In this document: positions 34,092-52,699 of the stretch, one piece after another
Layout: each line of letters starts with the position of its first letter
Numbering within the stretch: the first letter of the stretch is position 1
Source: Strigamia acuminata
Taxonomy: Eukaryota > Arthropoda > Chilopoda > Geophilomorpha > Linotaeniidae
NCBI GenBank assembly: GCA_949358305.1
Contig: OX442318.1
Span: forward strand, 1,598,501 to 1,662,500
DNA length: 64,000 nt
Direction: 5' to 3'
Translations under genes and position numbers: made by a program
Notes under the pieces: generated by a model
Told to the model about the DNA's origin: nothing
What the model saw: the letters and a program-made list of their open reading frames with translations, nothing else
Databases searched by the model: none

Positions 34092-37000
34092 ATGTCACAC
34101 TCGATCAACCAAACTGTCATGGAGTCGCACGAAACAACAACACGCCAATCCAAGTGGGATAAATCAAAATATGCATTAAATAAAGTGTTTTTCCGGGACA
34201 ACGACGTGATAAAAAAGTAAAAACACATCCCAACTACCGCAAAATATTTAATTTATTTAATTTATGTAGGAATTCAGCCGAATACAACAATTTTTGGCTA
34301 TTTTTGAAGAAATACGCCGCATATCAGAGCGCTTCTACCGCGAGTAAGTAACTAAAAACACAGGAAAATAAACTATAAATCGATTAATTCCTTCTTCAAT
34401 TTTATTCTAGGAACAAATTACGACAAACAATCGCGAATTGCATTCAGCGTTAAATACACTAGCACCAACGACCTGCTCGCCCGTTTGCCACCTACCGACG
34501 AAACGGAGCTCAAACTCACCGCGCAAGATGTCAAAGAATTTCGAAATATTTTACTCCACTACTTGGATTTCTTGCAGAAACAGAAATTTAATAAATTGGT
34601 CAATCTCAGGAAGAGTTTGGCGAGTTTGCCGATTTTTAATTTTAAGTCGAACATCGTGAAAACGGTGAAAAACCAGCAAGTGACGATCATTGCCGGAGAC
34701 ACCGGGTGTGGGAAATCGACCCAGGTGGGGAAATTGAATTGAATTGAATTGAATTGAATAATTAAGATTATTTTCTTTTCAGGTTCCGCAGTATTTGGCC
34801 GCGGCTGGGTTCGTTAATATTGCGTGCACGCAGCCGAGGAGGATTGCGTGCACTTCGCTGTGTAAACGTGTCGCGTATGAGACACTGAATGAGTATGGGT
34901 CTGAAATTGGGTACCAAATTCGGTTTGAGAAGAGCAAGACGAAGCATACGAGGATTTTATTTTTGACGGAGGGCTTGTTGCTTCGGCAGGTGATTCGATT
35001 TTGAAAAGGATTTGGAGTTTGATGAGTTTGTGTTTGGGAAATTTGGATAAGTGGTTTTTTTGAAAATTTTGATGTTTTCACAAAATGTTTTAGAATTTGT
35101 GAGCAGGATGTTTTCTAAAGATTAGAAAACTTGTAAAGTTGAAGTATGAAAAATTTGAAAAATTTGAAACATGAAATTACCAGAAATTTGTAAATTTATA
35201 AGTACTAAATTTAAAAATATGAAATTACCAAAAATTCTAAAAATTGAAAAACTAAAATTCCCAAAATTTCTAAAAATTGAAAATTTAAAATTCCCAAAAT
35301 TTCTAAAAATTGAAAACCTAAAATTGCCAAAAATTCTAAAAATTGAAAAACTTAAATTACCAAAAATTCTAAAAATTGAAAATCTTAAATTACCAAAACT
35401 TCTAAAAATTGAAAAGATGAAATTACCAAAAATTCTAAAAATTGAAAACATGAAATGTCCAAAAATTATCAAAATAGAAAACATGAAATTACCAAAATTT
35501 ATCAAAATAGAAAACTTGAAATGACCAAAAATTGTAAAAATTGAAAACTTAAATTACCAAAAATTCTAAAAATTGAAATACTAAAATTCCCAAAAATTCT
35601 AAAAATTGAAAAACTAAAATTACCAAAAATTCTAAAAATTGAAAAGATGAAATTGCCAAAAATTATCAAAATTGAAAACATGAAATTACCAAAATTTATC
35701 AAAATAGAAAACTTGAAATGACCAAAAATTGTAAAAATTGAAAACTTAAATTACCAAAAATTCTAAAAATTGAAATACTAAAATTCCCAAAAATTCTAAA
35801 AATTGAAAAACTAAAATTCCCAAAAATTCTAAAAATTGAAAAACTAAAATTACCAAAAATTCTAAAAATTGAAAACATGAAATTACCAAAATTTATCAAA
35901 ACAGAAAACTTGAAATGACCAAAAATACTAAAAAAAAAATTGAAAACATGAAATCACCATTAATTTTAAAATCCGAAAACTGAAAACTCCATAAATTCCA
36001 AAATGATTTTAAAATTTCCAAAAAAAATAAAAAAATCCAGAACCTAAAATTCTCAAAAAACTTCAAACTTAGAAAAAACTACAATTCCAAACTTTCAAAA
36101 AATTCCAAACTTCCAAACCCACTTAAAAATCTACCAAACTCAAATCCAAATTTCCCACAGGTGGAGAACGATCCCAGTTTATCGGCCTACGACGTAATCA
36201 TATTGGACGAAGTTCACGAGCGCCATTTGCACAGCGATTTCCTACTGGGAATCATGAAATGTCTGATCAAACAAAGAACGGATCTAAAAATCATTCTCAT
36301 GTCCGCCACCATCAACCTGGAACTGTTTGCCAAGTACTTCGACAACGTTCCCGTCGTCAAAGTGCCGGGCCGTTTGTTTCCGATCCAACTGCAGTACTTT
36401 CCCGTCCCCAACGAAGATTTTACGAGCAAGACGAAAACCAGTCGCATCAATCCTTCGCCGTACATACGGATCTTGAATCTCATTGATAAAAAGTATCCGG
36501 ACACCGAGCGTGGAGATTTGCTCGTGTTTTTGAGTGGGATCACCGAAATATCCGCCGTTGCCGGAGCTGCGAATATTTACGCTCAGCAGACGAAGCGATG
36601 GATTGTGCTTCCGTTGCACAGCACATTGTCCGTAGCGGAGCAAGATAAGGTTATTAGTCCACACTTGAGGGTTCATTTTGCATTTGTGACTGTGATTTAT
36701 ATTAGAAATGTTAGACGTTTAGTGGACATACTATAATTTCATTTATTAGAAATGTTTTAGAAATACTAAAAATTTCTTAGGATTATGGAAAAATTCATTA
36801 GAAATGCTGGAAATTCATTAAGAAATGGTGGAAATTCATTAAGAAATGGTGGAAATTCATTAAGAAATGGTGGAAATTCATTAGAAAAAGCTGGAAATTC
36901 ATTAGAAAAAGGTGGAAATTTATTAGAAATGCCATAAATTTATAAGAAATGCCAGAAATCCTATCAGAAATTTATCAGAAATTTTAGAAATTCATTAGAA

Positions 37001-40000
37001 ATTTCAGAAATTTATCAGAAATTTCAGAAATTCATCAGAAATTTATCAGAAATTTCAGAAATTTATTACAAATTTCAGAAATTCATTAGAAATTTCAGAA
37101 ATCTATCAGAAATTTCAGAAGTTTATCAGAAATATCAGAAATTCGTCGAAAATATCAGAAATATATCAGAAATTTATCAGAAATATCAGAAATTTATCAG
37201 AAATATCAGAAATTTATTAGAAATAGCATAAATCCAATAAGAATAAAGCCAAAAACCCCATTTAAAACGTTAAAAAAATTCTATTTTTCCAGGTTTTCGA
37301 TTTACCACCTGACGGGGTCCGCAAATGCATCATCTCAACAAACATAGCAGAAACATCAATCACAATTGACGGTGTTCGATTTGTCGTCGACTCGGGCAAA
37401 ATGAAAGAGATGAGTTACGACAGTGCATCCAGGATGCAAAGACTTCAAGAATTTTGGATCAGCAAAGCGAGCGCCGAACAAAGGAAAGGACGTGCAGGTC
37501 AATCTCACTCACCCTTCCCTCTCAACTAACAACTAACAAAACCCTAAATGACAAACAGGTCGAACCGGACCAGGCGTTTGTTACCGGCTATACTCGCAAG
37601 AAAGCTACGAAGCGATGGAGGATTATTCTATCCCCGAAATCCAGCGGGTGCCCTTTGATTCGCTCGTCCTGCAGATGATTTCAATGGATCTCGCCGACGC
37701 GCGCCGCTTTCCCTTCATCGAGCCTCCGCCGCCCGAGAACATCGAGAACGCCATATGCAACTTAAAGGAACAGGCGGCAATAACCGAAAAAGAAGAGCTG
37801 ACCGCATTGGGCCGAATACTATCCAAGCTACCGGTGGACATAACCATCGGAAAAATGCTCATCATGGGCACGTTGTTCAGCGTCATCGAACCGGTCTTGA
37901 CGTTGGCCGCTTCGCTCGGAGTTCAGTCGCCGATCACCAACCGAGGACAGCGAGATCCAGACGCTGTGGTGAGTTGCAGATTCTTGGAAATCTCGCGACA
38001 AACTCGGCATATTGTGCATAAACGATTGCGGCTAATTAGTAAACGCTGTGATCGCTTGGCCACCCTGGTGACCTGCGGCACTGCCACACATTGCCATACG
38101 GCCCCAAAGGTCATCCCCTCTGTGGGTGATTGACCCAGCCTGGGGGAGGAGGGAGTGGAATGGTGTGGTGAGGAGAGGAGTGTGAGTTGGGCACCGACTG
38201 AGAAGGTCGTGTGCTTAGCAGCTCGAGAGGAGAAGATATTCATCATCGAAGGGACAAGAAGTGTCCCGGGTTGTGGACTTTGTACTCCTCACCATTCACC
38301 ACGTTGATACTCAGGGCTATGGCAGATTCCATAGCGCAGCCTCCATGAGTGGACGCGCGGGTCATAGGTAAGTACGTCACTACCAGGAGTAGAGATCTGA
38401 CGCCAGATTTGTGCCGGTTTGTTGCGAGTTTTTCAATGGGGAAGTCGAGTTTCCCCGGTTTTAATTTGACGATGGATTTTTCCTCGTTTTAGGCGGCTCG
38501 ACGTGCATTGGAATCGCAGCACGGCGACAGTTTTACGCTGCTGAATCTGTACACCGAATGGCTCCAAGTTAAGAGCGAGCGAGGTAGCAATTCGCGCAAG
38601 TGGTGCAAACACCGCGGTTTGGAGGAACAGCGCTTTTATGACATGACCAAACTGAGGCAGCAGTTTAAACAGTTATTGCAGGATGCCGGCCTCGTTGCGA
38701 TGTTTGCGGCTAAAAGTAAAGCGAAGAGCAACGAAAGGATACAGCGCAGGGGCGAGCTTAAGAGGTTGCGGGAAATGAAGAGGGAGATTTACCACGCGCC
38801 AAAGGTAAAAAAGGTTCTGCGGATGCAAGTGGACGATGACGGCAACGAAGTCAGCGACGAAGAAGGAACGGCGGGTAAGACCGACATCAAAGACATTGAA
38901 TTCCAGTTGTCGTTCTCGCAACACGAGATAGTGGTAAGTCGTTTGGCGAAGAAAAATTCTTCACTTTTTGCAAAATGTATTAGCAAATCTCCTTGCGGAT
39001 AAAGCCATAATAATAATAACACAACTCAATTATAATTTTTGAAAAAATCAGCAAATGTCGGAAGCCAACCAGACGATGAAACTGGAGCACGTGTCGCTCC
39101 TGAAAATCATCTTATGCAGCGGCCTTTATCCACAATTTGCTTTAGCCGACGAGCATAACTCTTATAAAGCCGATGCGGATCACATATTCCACACGAAGAA
39201 GAAACCTTTTGTTGTGCTGCATCCCACATCCGTCTTTACGTCCAATCCAGAATCGTTGCAGTTAACGGATGCCGACAAGTTAATCGTGCCGCATTTCCAA
39301 TCGAAAAACACCGTAAGCAATCGACATCAGATCCTCGTCTACATGTAAGCCCCCCAAATAATTATGATAAGTATTTATTTATTAAAAGAAAAAATTTTAG
39401 GTCACTCTTAGAAACAATTAAACCATATTTAATGAACACTACCAGATTCCCAGCTGTACAAACACTGCTACTGTTCTCATCACATATTGACACAAATCAC
39501 GACTTTTCCAAGTTAGTCGCTTCACAGAAGATTGTTAAATTTTACACATATTTATCCCACTTTGTTTGAATGTCCAGATTTGTATTCGACGAATGGTTGG
39601 AAGTCGAGTTTCCTGATTTATCCGACGGACAAGAGTTAATCATGGAAACTATAAGCGTCAGAGAATTCTGGGTTAATGTTCTTAGAGATAAAATTGAAGG
39701 TAAGTTGCTTTTAAAAAAAAGTTCTTTTTAGGTTTGTTTTATAAGATTTAGGTAAATTTAGGTAAGGATTATTCTATCGAGAAAGCAAACCAGGAGAAGT
39801 CTTTGGCGCGCCAGTTGATGGCTTTTTACCAGACGGACTTATCGTATACGATTAGACGACTTCTGGCCGCCGACATGACAGACCTTTATGTTGGCCCCGA
39901 AACCAAACCAGAGTTGCTAAACACAACAATGTTTGGGGCGCATTTAGATGTCCATCCCCACAAAGGCGGACTACGCATCAAGGATTATCTCACTTATGCG

Positions 40001-40648
40001 TGGTAAACATTTTTCCTATTGGCCAGAGCCATTTCACTGGTGTAGGTATACATAAAAGTAGGCCAAAACACGACAAACACAATAGATGGACGCAAGCAGC
40101 TTGCGTTGCGTCAGTTTTCTTGCGTTGTGTCTTGTGACCAGCTGCCCGCGCATACAGGTTGCGCACGAGAAACATGTGGTGCGCGAGAGCTGTGGATTGC
40201 CGTGTGTTGCAGGCAAGTGATCAGCCCGCGTGGGCAGCTGGTCACGTCCTATTGCGAACCTAGCTTTGGAGTTTAAAAAATGACGGTGTTTAAATTGAGT
40301 TGGAATAGTTTGCAGGATGACGATTTAAAGATGACCACTTACTTGAGAACACACTGGACGTGTCCATTATGCAGCAGTACGATGTTGACTTGTGCGTTGG
40401 AAAGAGTGGAGCATCAATTAGACTGCAGAAACCAATTGGAGAGTAAAACTGATGGTAAAAAACATCGAGGGAATGTTTGGAATTTAAATTTTAAATGTTT
40501 TGTTACTGTTTCAGTTTCAGTTCCAGGAGAAAAAGATGGGGACAACAGCAACCCAAAAGACAAAGGCTATTTTTGTGCCGAATGCAACTCCGTGCTTTTC
40601 CTTTCCGCAACTGAAATTTTACGGCACAAAAAAACACATTCGAAATAA
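34092..40648 (+). CDS. DHX34: DHX34-like DEAH-box RNA helicase, complete
   Basis: ATP-dependent RNA helicase. The family promotes UPF1 phosphorylation in nonsense-mediated mRNA decay. Exons: 34092-34216, 34270-34343, 34411-34724, 34783-34989, 36161-36649, 37293-37497, 37559-37968, 38493-38933, 39052-39344, 39401-39511, 39578-39699, 39762-40002, 40309-40454, 40521-40648. They total 3306 nt, 1101 residues (human 1143). Motifs in order: GDTGCGKST (I, about 163-171), TQPRR (Ia), DEVH (II, about 254; V in place of A, as in human DHX34), SAT (III), STNIAETS (V) and QRKGRAGRTGPG (VI). The winged-helix, ratchet and OB regions follow. The C-terminus has two Cys/His clusters (CPLC...H...C and CAEC...H...H), typical of DHX34. 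A phase-2 join at 40002/40309 restores the DHX34 'LTY-C-L' junction. An AATAAA at about 40705 is a likely polyA signal. ERN1 starts 268 bp downstream on the same strand. Confidence 0.95.
35170..35930 (+). repeat. Minisatellite in DHX34 intron
   Basis: Repeats of CTAAAAATTGAAAAACT / AAATTACCAAAAATT form a unit of about 33 bp. A larger block of about 197 bp is itself duplicated: ACTTGAAATGACCAAAAATT recurs at about 35514 and 35711. Confidence 0.9.
36730..37245 (+). repeat. Minisatellite in DHX34 intron
   Basis: Units such as AAGAAATGGTGGAAATTCATT, then ATCAGAAATTTCAGAAATTT, with variable spacing. Confidence 0.85.
37969..38492 (+). other. DHX34 intron with unassigned GC-richer, non-repetitive sequence
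   Basis: Unlike other long introns here, this one has no tandem array and is GC-richer. It holds GGTGACCTGCGGCACTGCC and AAGTGTCCCGGGTTGTGG. The first ~160 bases are open in the exon frame, but splicing at 37968 is supported by phase and homology. It could be a fossil transposon end or a non-coding RNA; I recognise neither. Confidence 0.4.
40134..40246. repeat. Inverted repeat in DHX34 intron
   Basis: GTGACCAGCTGCCCGCGC at 40134-40151 pairs with GCGTGGGCAGCTGGTCAC at about 40229-40246. The loop is GC-rich. An AAGCAGCTTGCGTTGCGT motif precedes it. It is probably a small foldback element. Confidence 0.6.
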
Positions 40649-40916
40649 GTAGGAGTTAATTTAAAAAGCTTTCCTCATTCGAAACCGACTTGTATGTAAA
40701 AAATAATAAAGAAAACTAGTTGTTACTTGTAGAATTCCGTATTTTTTGTTGTGCCTTTTGAGTCTCCGTAGAATGAGACATCTCGCGGCGACTTTAGAAA
40801 GTGAAATCCCAGTCGCATTTGATTATCATGGTATACAAACATGGAAGATCGTGTTACAGATGGGTGGTGTTTTAAATTGAATTTTACGTTTTAATACCAT
40901 ATGGAAAGCCAAAAAG

Positions 40917-48498
<7,582 letters not shown>

Positions 48499-48659
48499 TA
48501 AAGAAAGAAAGAAAGAAACTCTCGAAAGGAGAGGGTTGTTTTGTACATAATTAAAACCAAACACGGATTTCAATCAACTTTTTTATTCAAAACTAAACAT
48601 CAAAGGCTCTAACAACTCGATAACTCGCATCCCCTCCTATAGACACAAAAAACACTAAA

Positions 48660-49240
48660 GAAACGCGAATAATTGCGAAAAACGCAAAATAAACGTAATA
48701 TTTGGTGGGGAAAACGCAAAATTAACGTCAGCAGTTGCGAAAAACGGAGAATTATCATCAAAAATTGCGTAAAACGCAAAATAAACGTAATATTTGGTGG
48801 GGGAAACGCAAAATTAACGTCAGAAATTGCGAAAAACGGAGAATTGTCATCAAAAATTGCGTAAAACGGAGAATTATCATCAAAAATTGCGTAAAACGCA
48901 AATTAAACGTAATGTCTGGTGGGGAAAACGCAAATTTTACGTCAAATTCTGCGAAAAACATCAAAAATTGCAAAAAACGAAAGATTTTCGCAAAAAATTG
49001 CGTGAAAATGAACAAAATGTGGCGAAAAACGCAAATTAACGTCAAAAATTGCGAAAAATAAACATCCATGACTACATAAAATATGAAAAACGCAAAACAA
49101 ACAAAAATTACGAAAAAATTCGCGTTTTTTCAGACTCTTAACGCGTTTTAGCGAAAAACCACACAAAAAATCGAAAACAAACGTATAAATTACAAAATAA
49201 ACGCAAAATTTATGCGCAAATTACAAAAATTTCCAAAAAA
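48660..49240. repeat. Higher-order repeat between ERN1 and the SOCS-box gene
   Basis: Modules AAAACGCAAAATAAACGTAA, TTTGGTGGGG and AACGGAGAATTATCATCAAA recur in changing order. It lies between two convergent genes and may include 3' UTR sequence. Confidence 0.8.
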
Positions 49241-49255
49241 AAAAAAAAGTCCCCC

Positions 49256-51179
49256 TCAATTCCTCTCGAGCTTCAAATACTCCTTAATCGATCCCGGCAC
49301 CTTCAACCGGTCCACAAACTTGCCCACAACCCCGCAATTGACCCCCACAATCCTCCTCCTCACGCACAACCGACTCAATCTCTTCAACGACGGCGGCTCC
49401 CGCCTCTCCGCCCCCACCCAGCCCCAAAACCCGCCGTCCCCCCCGCACGCCTCCTCCAGAACCCCCCAATCCCACCCCACCCCCGGCCGCGCCCCGGCCA
49501 TCGCCAACAAAAACGCCAACTCCCGATCCCCGTTCTTGAGTGCCCAGTAGAGCGAATTCCGGCGCTCGCCGTCCGCGAAGTTAGCGTCGCAACCCCCGAT
49601 CGTCAACAAAATGGCGATGTCGCGCCGGCCGAAGTAGAGATACTTGGTGGCCAAATAGAGCGGACATTCGCTCCAAGCGGTCACGTGGCCGAGTTTGGCG
49701 CCGTGGGCGAGGAGGAGTTGGACGAGGTCCAGTCGGCGTTCACGGACGGACACCCAGAGGGGGGTCTGGCCGTAGAAGTCGGGTTTGTTGACGTCGGCGG
49801 CGCTTTGGACGAGGATTTTGGCGGTTTGGTCGAGGCCGAGGCGGCATGCGGTGAAGAGAGGGGGCTCGAGACGGTCGAGGTGGTCGCGGCTGAGTTGGTT
49901 GACGTCGGCGCCGTGCTGGAGGAGGAGTTTGGTCGTTGGGGTCGGGTTGGTGTGGATGGCGAGGGAGAGCGGCGTGGTGCCGCGCACGGGGATGTTGACG
50001 TTGAGGCCGGCGGAGAGGAGTTGCTGGATGGCGGGGAGGTTCTTGGAGCGGAGGGCTTGGTGGAGGTCTACGACTGCGAATGGAAAAAAGTGAATGAATG
50101 GGGAGACATTTGGGTGAAGTGGAAATAATTTGATAAAAATTGTGGAAAAAAGTTTGGGAAAATTATTAGGAAAAATTTTTAGGAAAATTATTATAGGAAA
50201 AATTTTCTGGAAAAATATGGGAAAATTTTTTGGAAAAATTGGGAAATTAATGGGAAAAATTGGGAAATTAATGGGAAAAATTGGGAAATTAATGGGAAAA
50301 ATTGGGAAATTAATGGGAAAAATTGGGGAAAATTGGGAAATTAATGGGAAAAATTGGGAAATTAATGGGAAAAATTGGGAAATTAATGGGAAAAAATTTT
50401 TTGAAACATTTTTTGGAAAAAAATTTTTTTTTGAAAAAATTAGGAAAAATTTTTTGAAAAAATTTGGAAAAATTTGGAAATTATTGGAAAAAGTTTGGAA
50501 ATTATTAGGAAAAATTTTTTGGGAAAATTATTAGGAAAAATTTTTTGGAAAATTTTTTTGGAAAAATTGGAAAATTGATGGGAAAAATTGGGAAATTTAT
50601 GGGAAAAATTGGGAAATTAATGGGAAAAATTGGGAAATTAATGGGAAAAATTGGGAAATTAATGGAAAAAATTGGGAAATTAATAGAAAATATTTTTTTG
50701 AAACATTTTTTGGAAAAAAAATGGGAAATTTTTTGGAAAAATTGGGAAATTAATGGAAAAAAAATTTTTGAAACATTTTTTGAAAAAATTAAGAAAAATC
50801 TTTTGGAAAAATTAGGAAAAATTTTTTGAAAAAAATAGGAAAAATTTGGAAATTATTGGGAAAAGTTTGGAAATTATTGGGGAAAATTTGGAAATTAATT
50901 TAGAAAAATTGGGGAAAAAAATTGATGAAAATTGGAAAATAAATTGGAAAATTGAGCAAAATTTTGAAACCTTGGGAAATAATTTAGAAATCATTCAAGA
51001 AAAATTTAGGAAAATAATTAGAAAAATAGAAAAAAAATTGGGTAAAAATTAGGAAAAAAATTAAGAAAATATAGGAAAAAAATTAAGAAAATAATTGGAA
51101 AAAAATTGATTTTTTTTTTGTTTTTTTTTTTTTTTAGAAATTGAAAATATTTACCCAAATGTTTATCTTGTTTGGACAT
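49256..51179 (-). CDS. Ankyrin-repeat and SOCS-box (ASB-type) protein, complete
   Basis: Substrate receptor type for Cullin5 ubiquitin ligases: ankyrin repeats bind targets and the SOCS box binds elongin B/C. Two exons, 51179-51155 and 50073-49256, give 280 residues. The first exon encodes only MSKQDKHL and one base. Its GTAAAT donor is phase 1 and fits the phase-1 acceptor at 50073. About six ankyrin units follow; typical pieces are LLQHGADVN, TPLWVSVRERRLDLVQLLL and NSLYWALKNGDRELAFLL. The C-terminal SOCS box (about 233-280) has PPSLKRLSRLCVRRRIVG and ends SIKEYLKLE, matching ASB C-termini. I cannot say which ASB it is. The coding exon is much more GC-rich than its surroundings. The gene converges with ERN1. 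Confidence 0.85.
50180..50900 (-). repeat. 21-bp minisatellite in the SOCS-box gene intron
   Basis: Blocks of GGGAAATTAATGGGAAAAAT(T), some duplicated as a larger module with a TTTTTTGAAACATTTTTTGG spacer. It fills the only intron, 50074-51154. Confidence 0.93.
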
Positions 51180-51943
51180 TTGTCGTTAGTTTGGTTCTGG
51201 TGGTTCAAAATTATTAATTTTCAAATTAAAATTCAATTTGTGTTTTGTTTTGATTTGCTTACCCAATATCACTGGTTTCCAAATATGGATGAGTTAAATC
51301 GCAACAACTTCAATGACGTACATAAGGAATGATGATTTACCAGGTATTTCTTTCTGTCTTTATTGATTACCGTTTTTTATTTCTTATTTGTTGTTGTTGC
51401 GACATTTTTCTGAGTGAAATAACTCCGGCAACAACGGCCGACATCTTGCAAGATGGAGTTGTTTCTGTGTGATGTCACACTGCGTCCTCAACCGCCTACA
51501 AAAAGGATGCATTTCCACGTCATTTCGAATTCAACTTTTATTTTTACACGACAGATGGCGAAAGATCAAAATGGCGCGAGATTTGTTTCATTAATTTATT
51601 TAAAAAGTAATTAAAAAAATATTTACAACTTGTATTTATATTTATATATATTTTTTTTACACATAAAAATATTAAATTCTCATTTTCAATTTCGTTTTTT
51701 GTTTTTTCTTCTCCAAAGATTTTTCCGCCTCCGAATTGGAATCGCCGACCACATTCCGATCCACCGACAGCGACTTTGTGCTCCGATTCGCGGTCGACCA
51801 ATTGGGTAAGTTGTATCTTTGATTTGAACAACATTAAATCCATTTCCCAAATATTGAGACTAAATGACGTCATGCTATTCAAAACTCCCATAGACGACAA
51901 AATTTCCCATATCAATGACGTCATTCAATCTCAAAACCAAATA

Positions 51944-52613
51944 TTACGGTTGTGGCGGCGGCGTCATTCTGCTCAATGGCGGCGCGCTCGGTGCGTACAA
52001 ATATGTACTATTTCCGGTGCTCCAAACTGGAAGTTTATTCCGTGTTAACAAATTCCCATTCGCTCTCGGATTCTGTGAAATCCGGTCCGAAAAATCCTTT
52101 TGTTTTTCCCCATCGAGAGAAATCTAAAAAAAAATAAAATAAATAAAAATTTAAAAAAAATTACGACGCTCCAAACGAAAAACCCACCTCGTTTAAATCC
52201 CTTTCGTTTCCCTTGTACAATCGGAGGTAAAAAACGCAAATCGTACACGAAAAAATAAACAAAACGAACGAAATCGACGACAAAACAATTCCCGTAACCG
52301 CCAGCGCCCTACGAGAAAACATGACGTCATAACAACTAACCCCTGCATCGTACCCAATATCAAACTCCCACCGGAAAAACCGATATCTCAATAAAAATCC
52401 AACTCCGATAGTAATTACCGCATTATTTGCAATTCCTCACCTTTTCCACAAACTATTCCCGTGCAATTCGAGCCAGAAAAAGTAAAGAAATATAAATCCC
52501 AAAATGGCGATCGCGATGGCGACTTTGAAAACGTTCGATCCGCATTTAACGATGCATCTGTACGGCTGTTTGAGTTTGTTTACGAATCGGAACGACGACC
52601 AACACACACCCAT
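51944..52613 (-). CDS. Small two-membrane-span protein with proline-rich tail, unidentified
   Basis: Three exons in matching phase: 52613-52441, 52308-52188, 52123-51944 (474 nt, 157 residues). I do not recognise the family. The N-terminus is basic. Span 1 (about 29-49) includes VAIAIAILGFIFLYFFWLEL. Span 2 (about 59-86) includes VLSSISFVLFIFSC. A hydrophilic tail of about 70 residues ends in a proline-rich run YAPSAPPLSRMTPPPQP. It contains PSAP, a form of the P[T/S]AP motif that can bind Tsg101/ESCRT; that role is inference. Acceptors are TTCTCGTAG and a T-run plus TAG; donors are GTGAGG and GTGGGT. No single long ORF covers it. The start is the first ATG in frame in exon 1. Confidence 0.6.
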
Positions 52614-52699
52614 TCTTCCACGTTGTGTCTTTCATCATCTAAATAAAATATTCTTTTTGTGTGCGCGGACAAATAAAATCAAATAAACAACAGACAGGC

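Noticed and set aside
35122-35505. ORFs on both strands with [11 protein letters not shown] / ENLKLPKFLKI repeats
   Set aside because: Translation of a tandem array inside a DHX34 intron, open on both strands.
49685-50128. 147-residue + strand ORF opposite the SOCS-box gene
   Set aside because: Shadow of a GC-rich ankyrin exon on the other strand; the minus frame has clear ankyrin and SOCS-box features.
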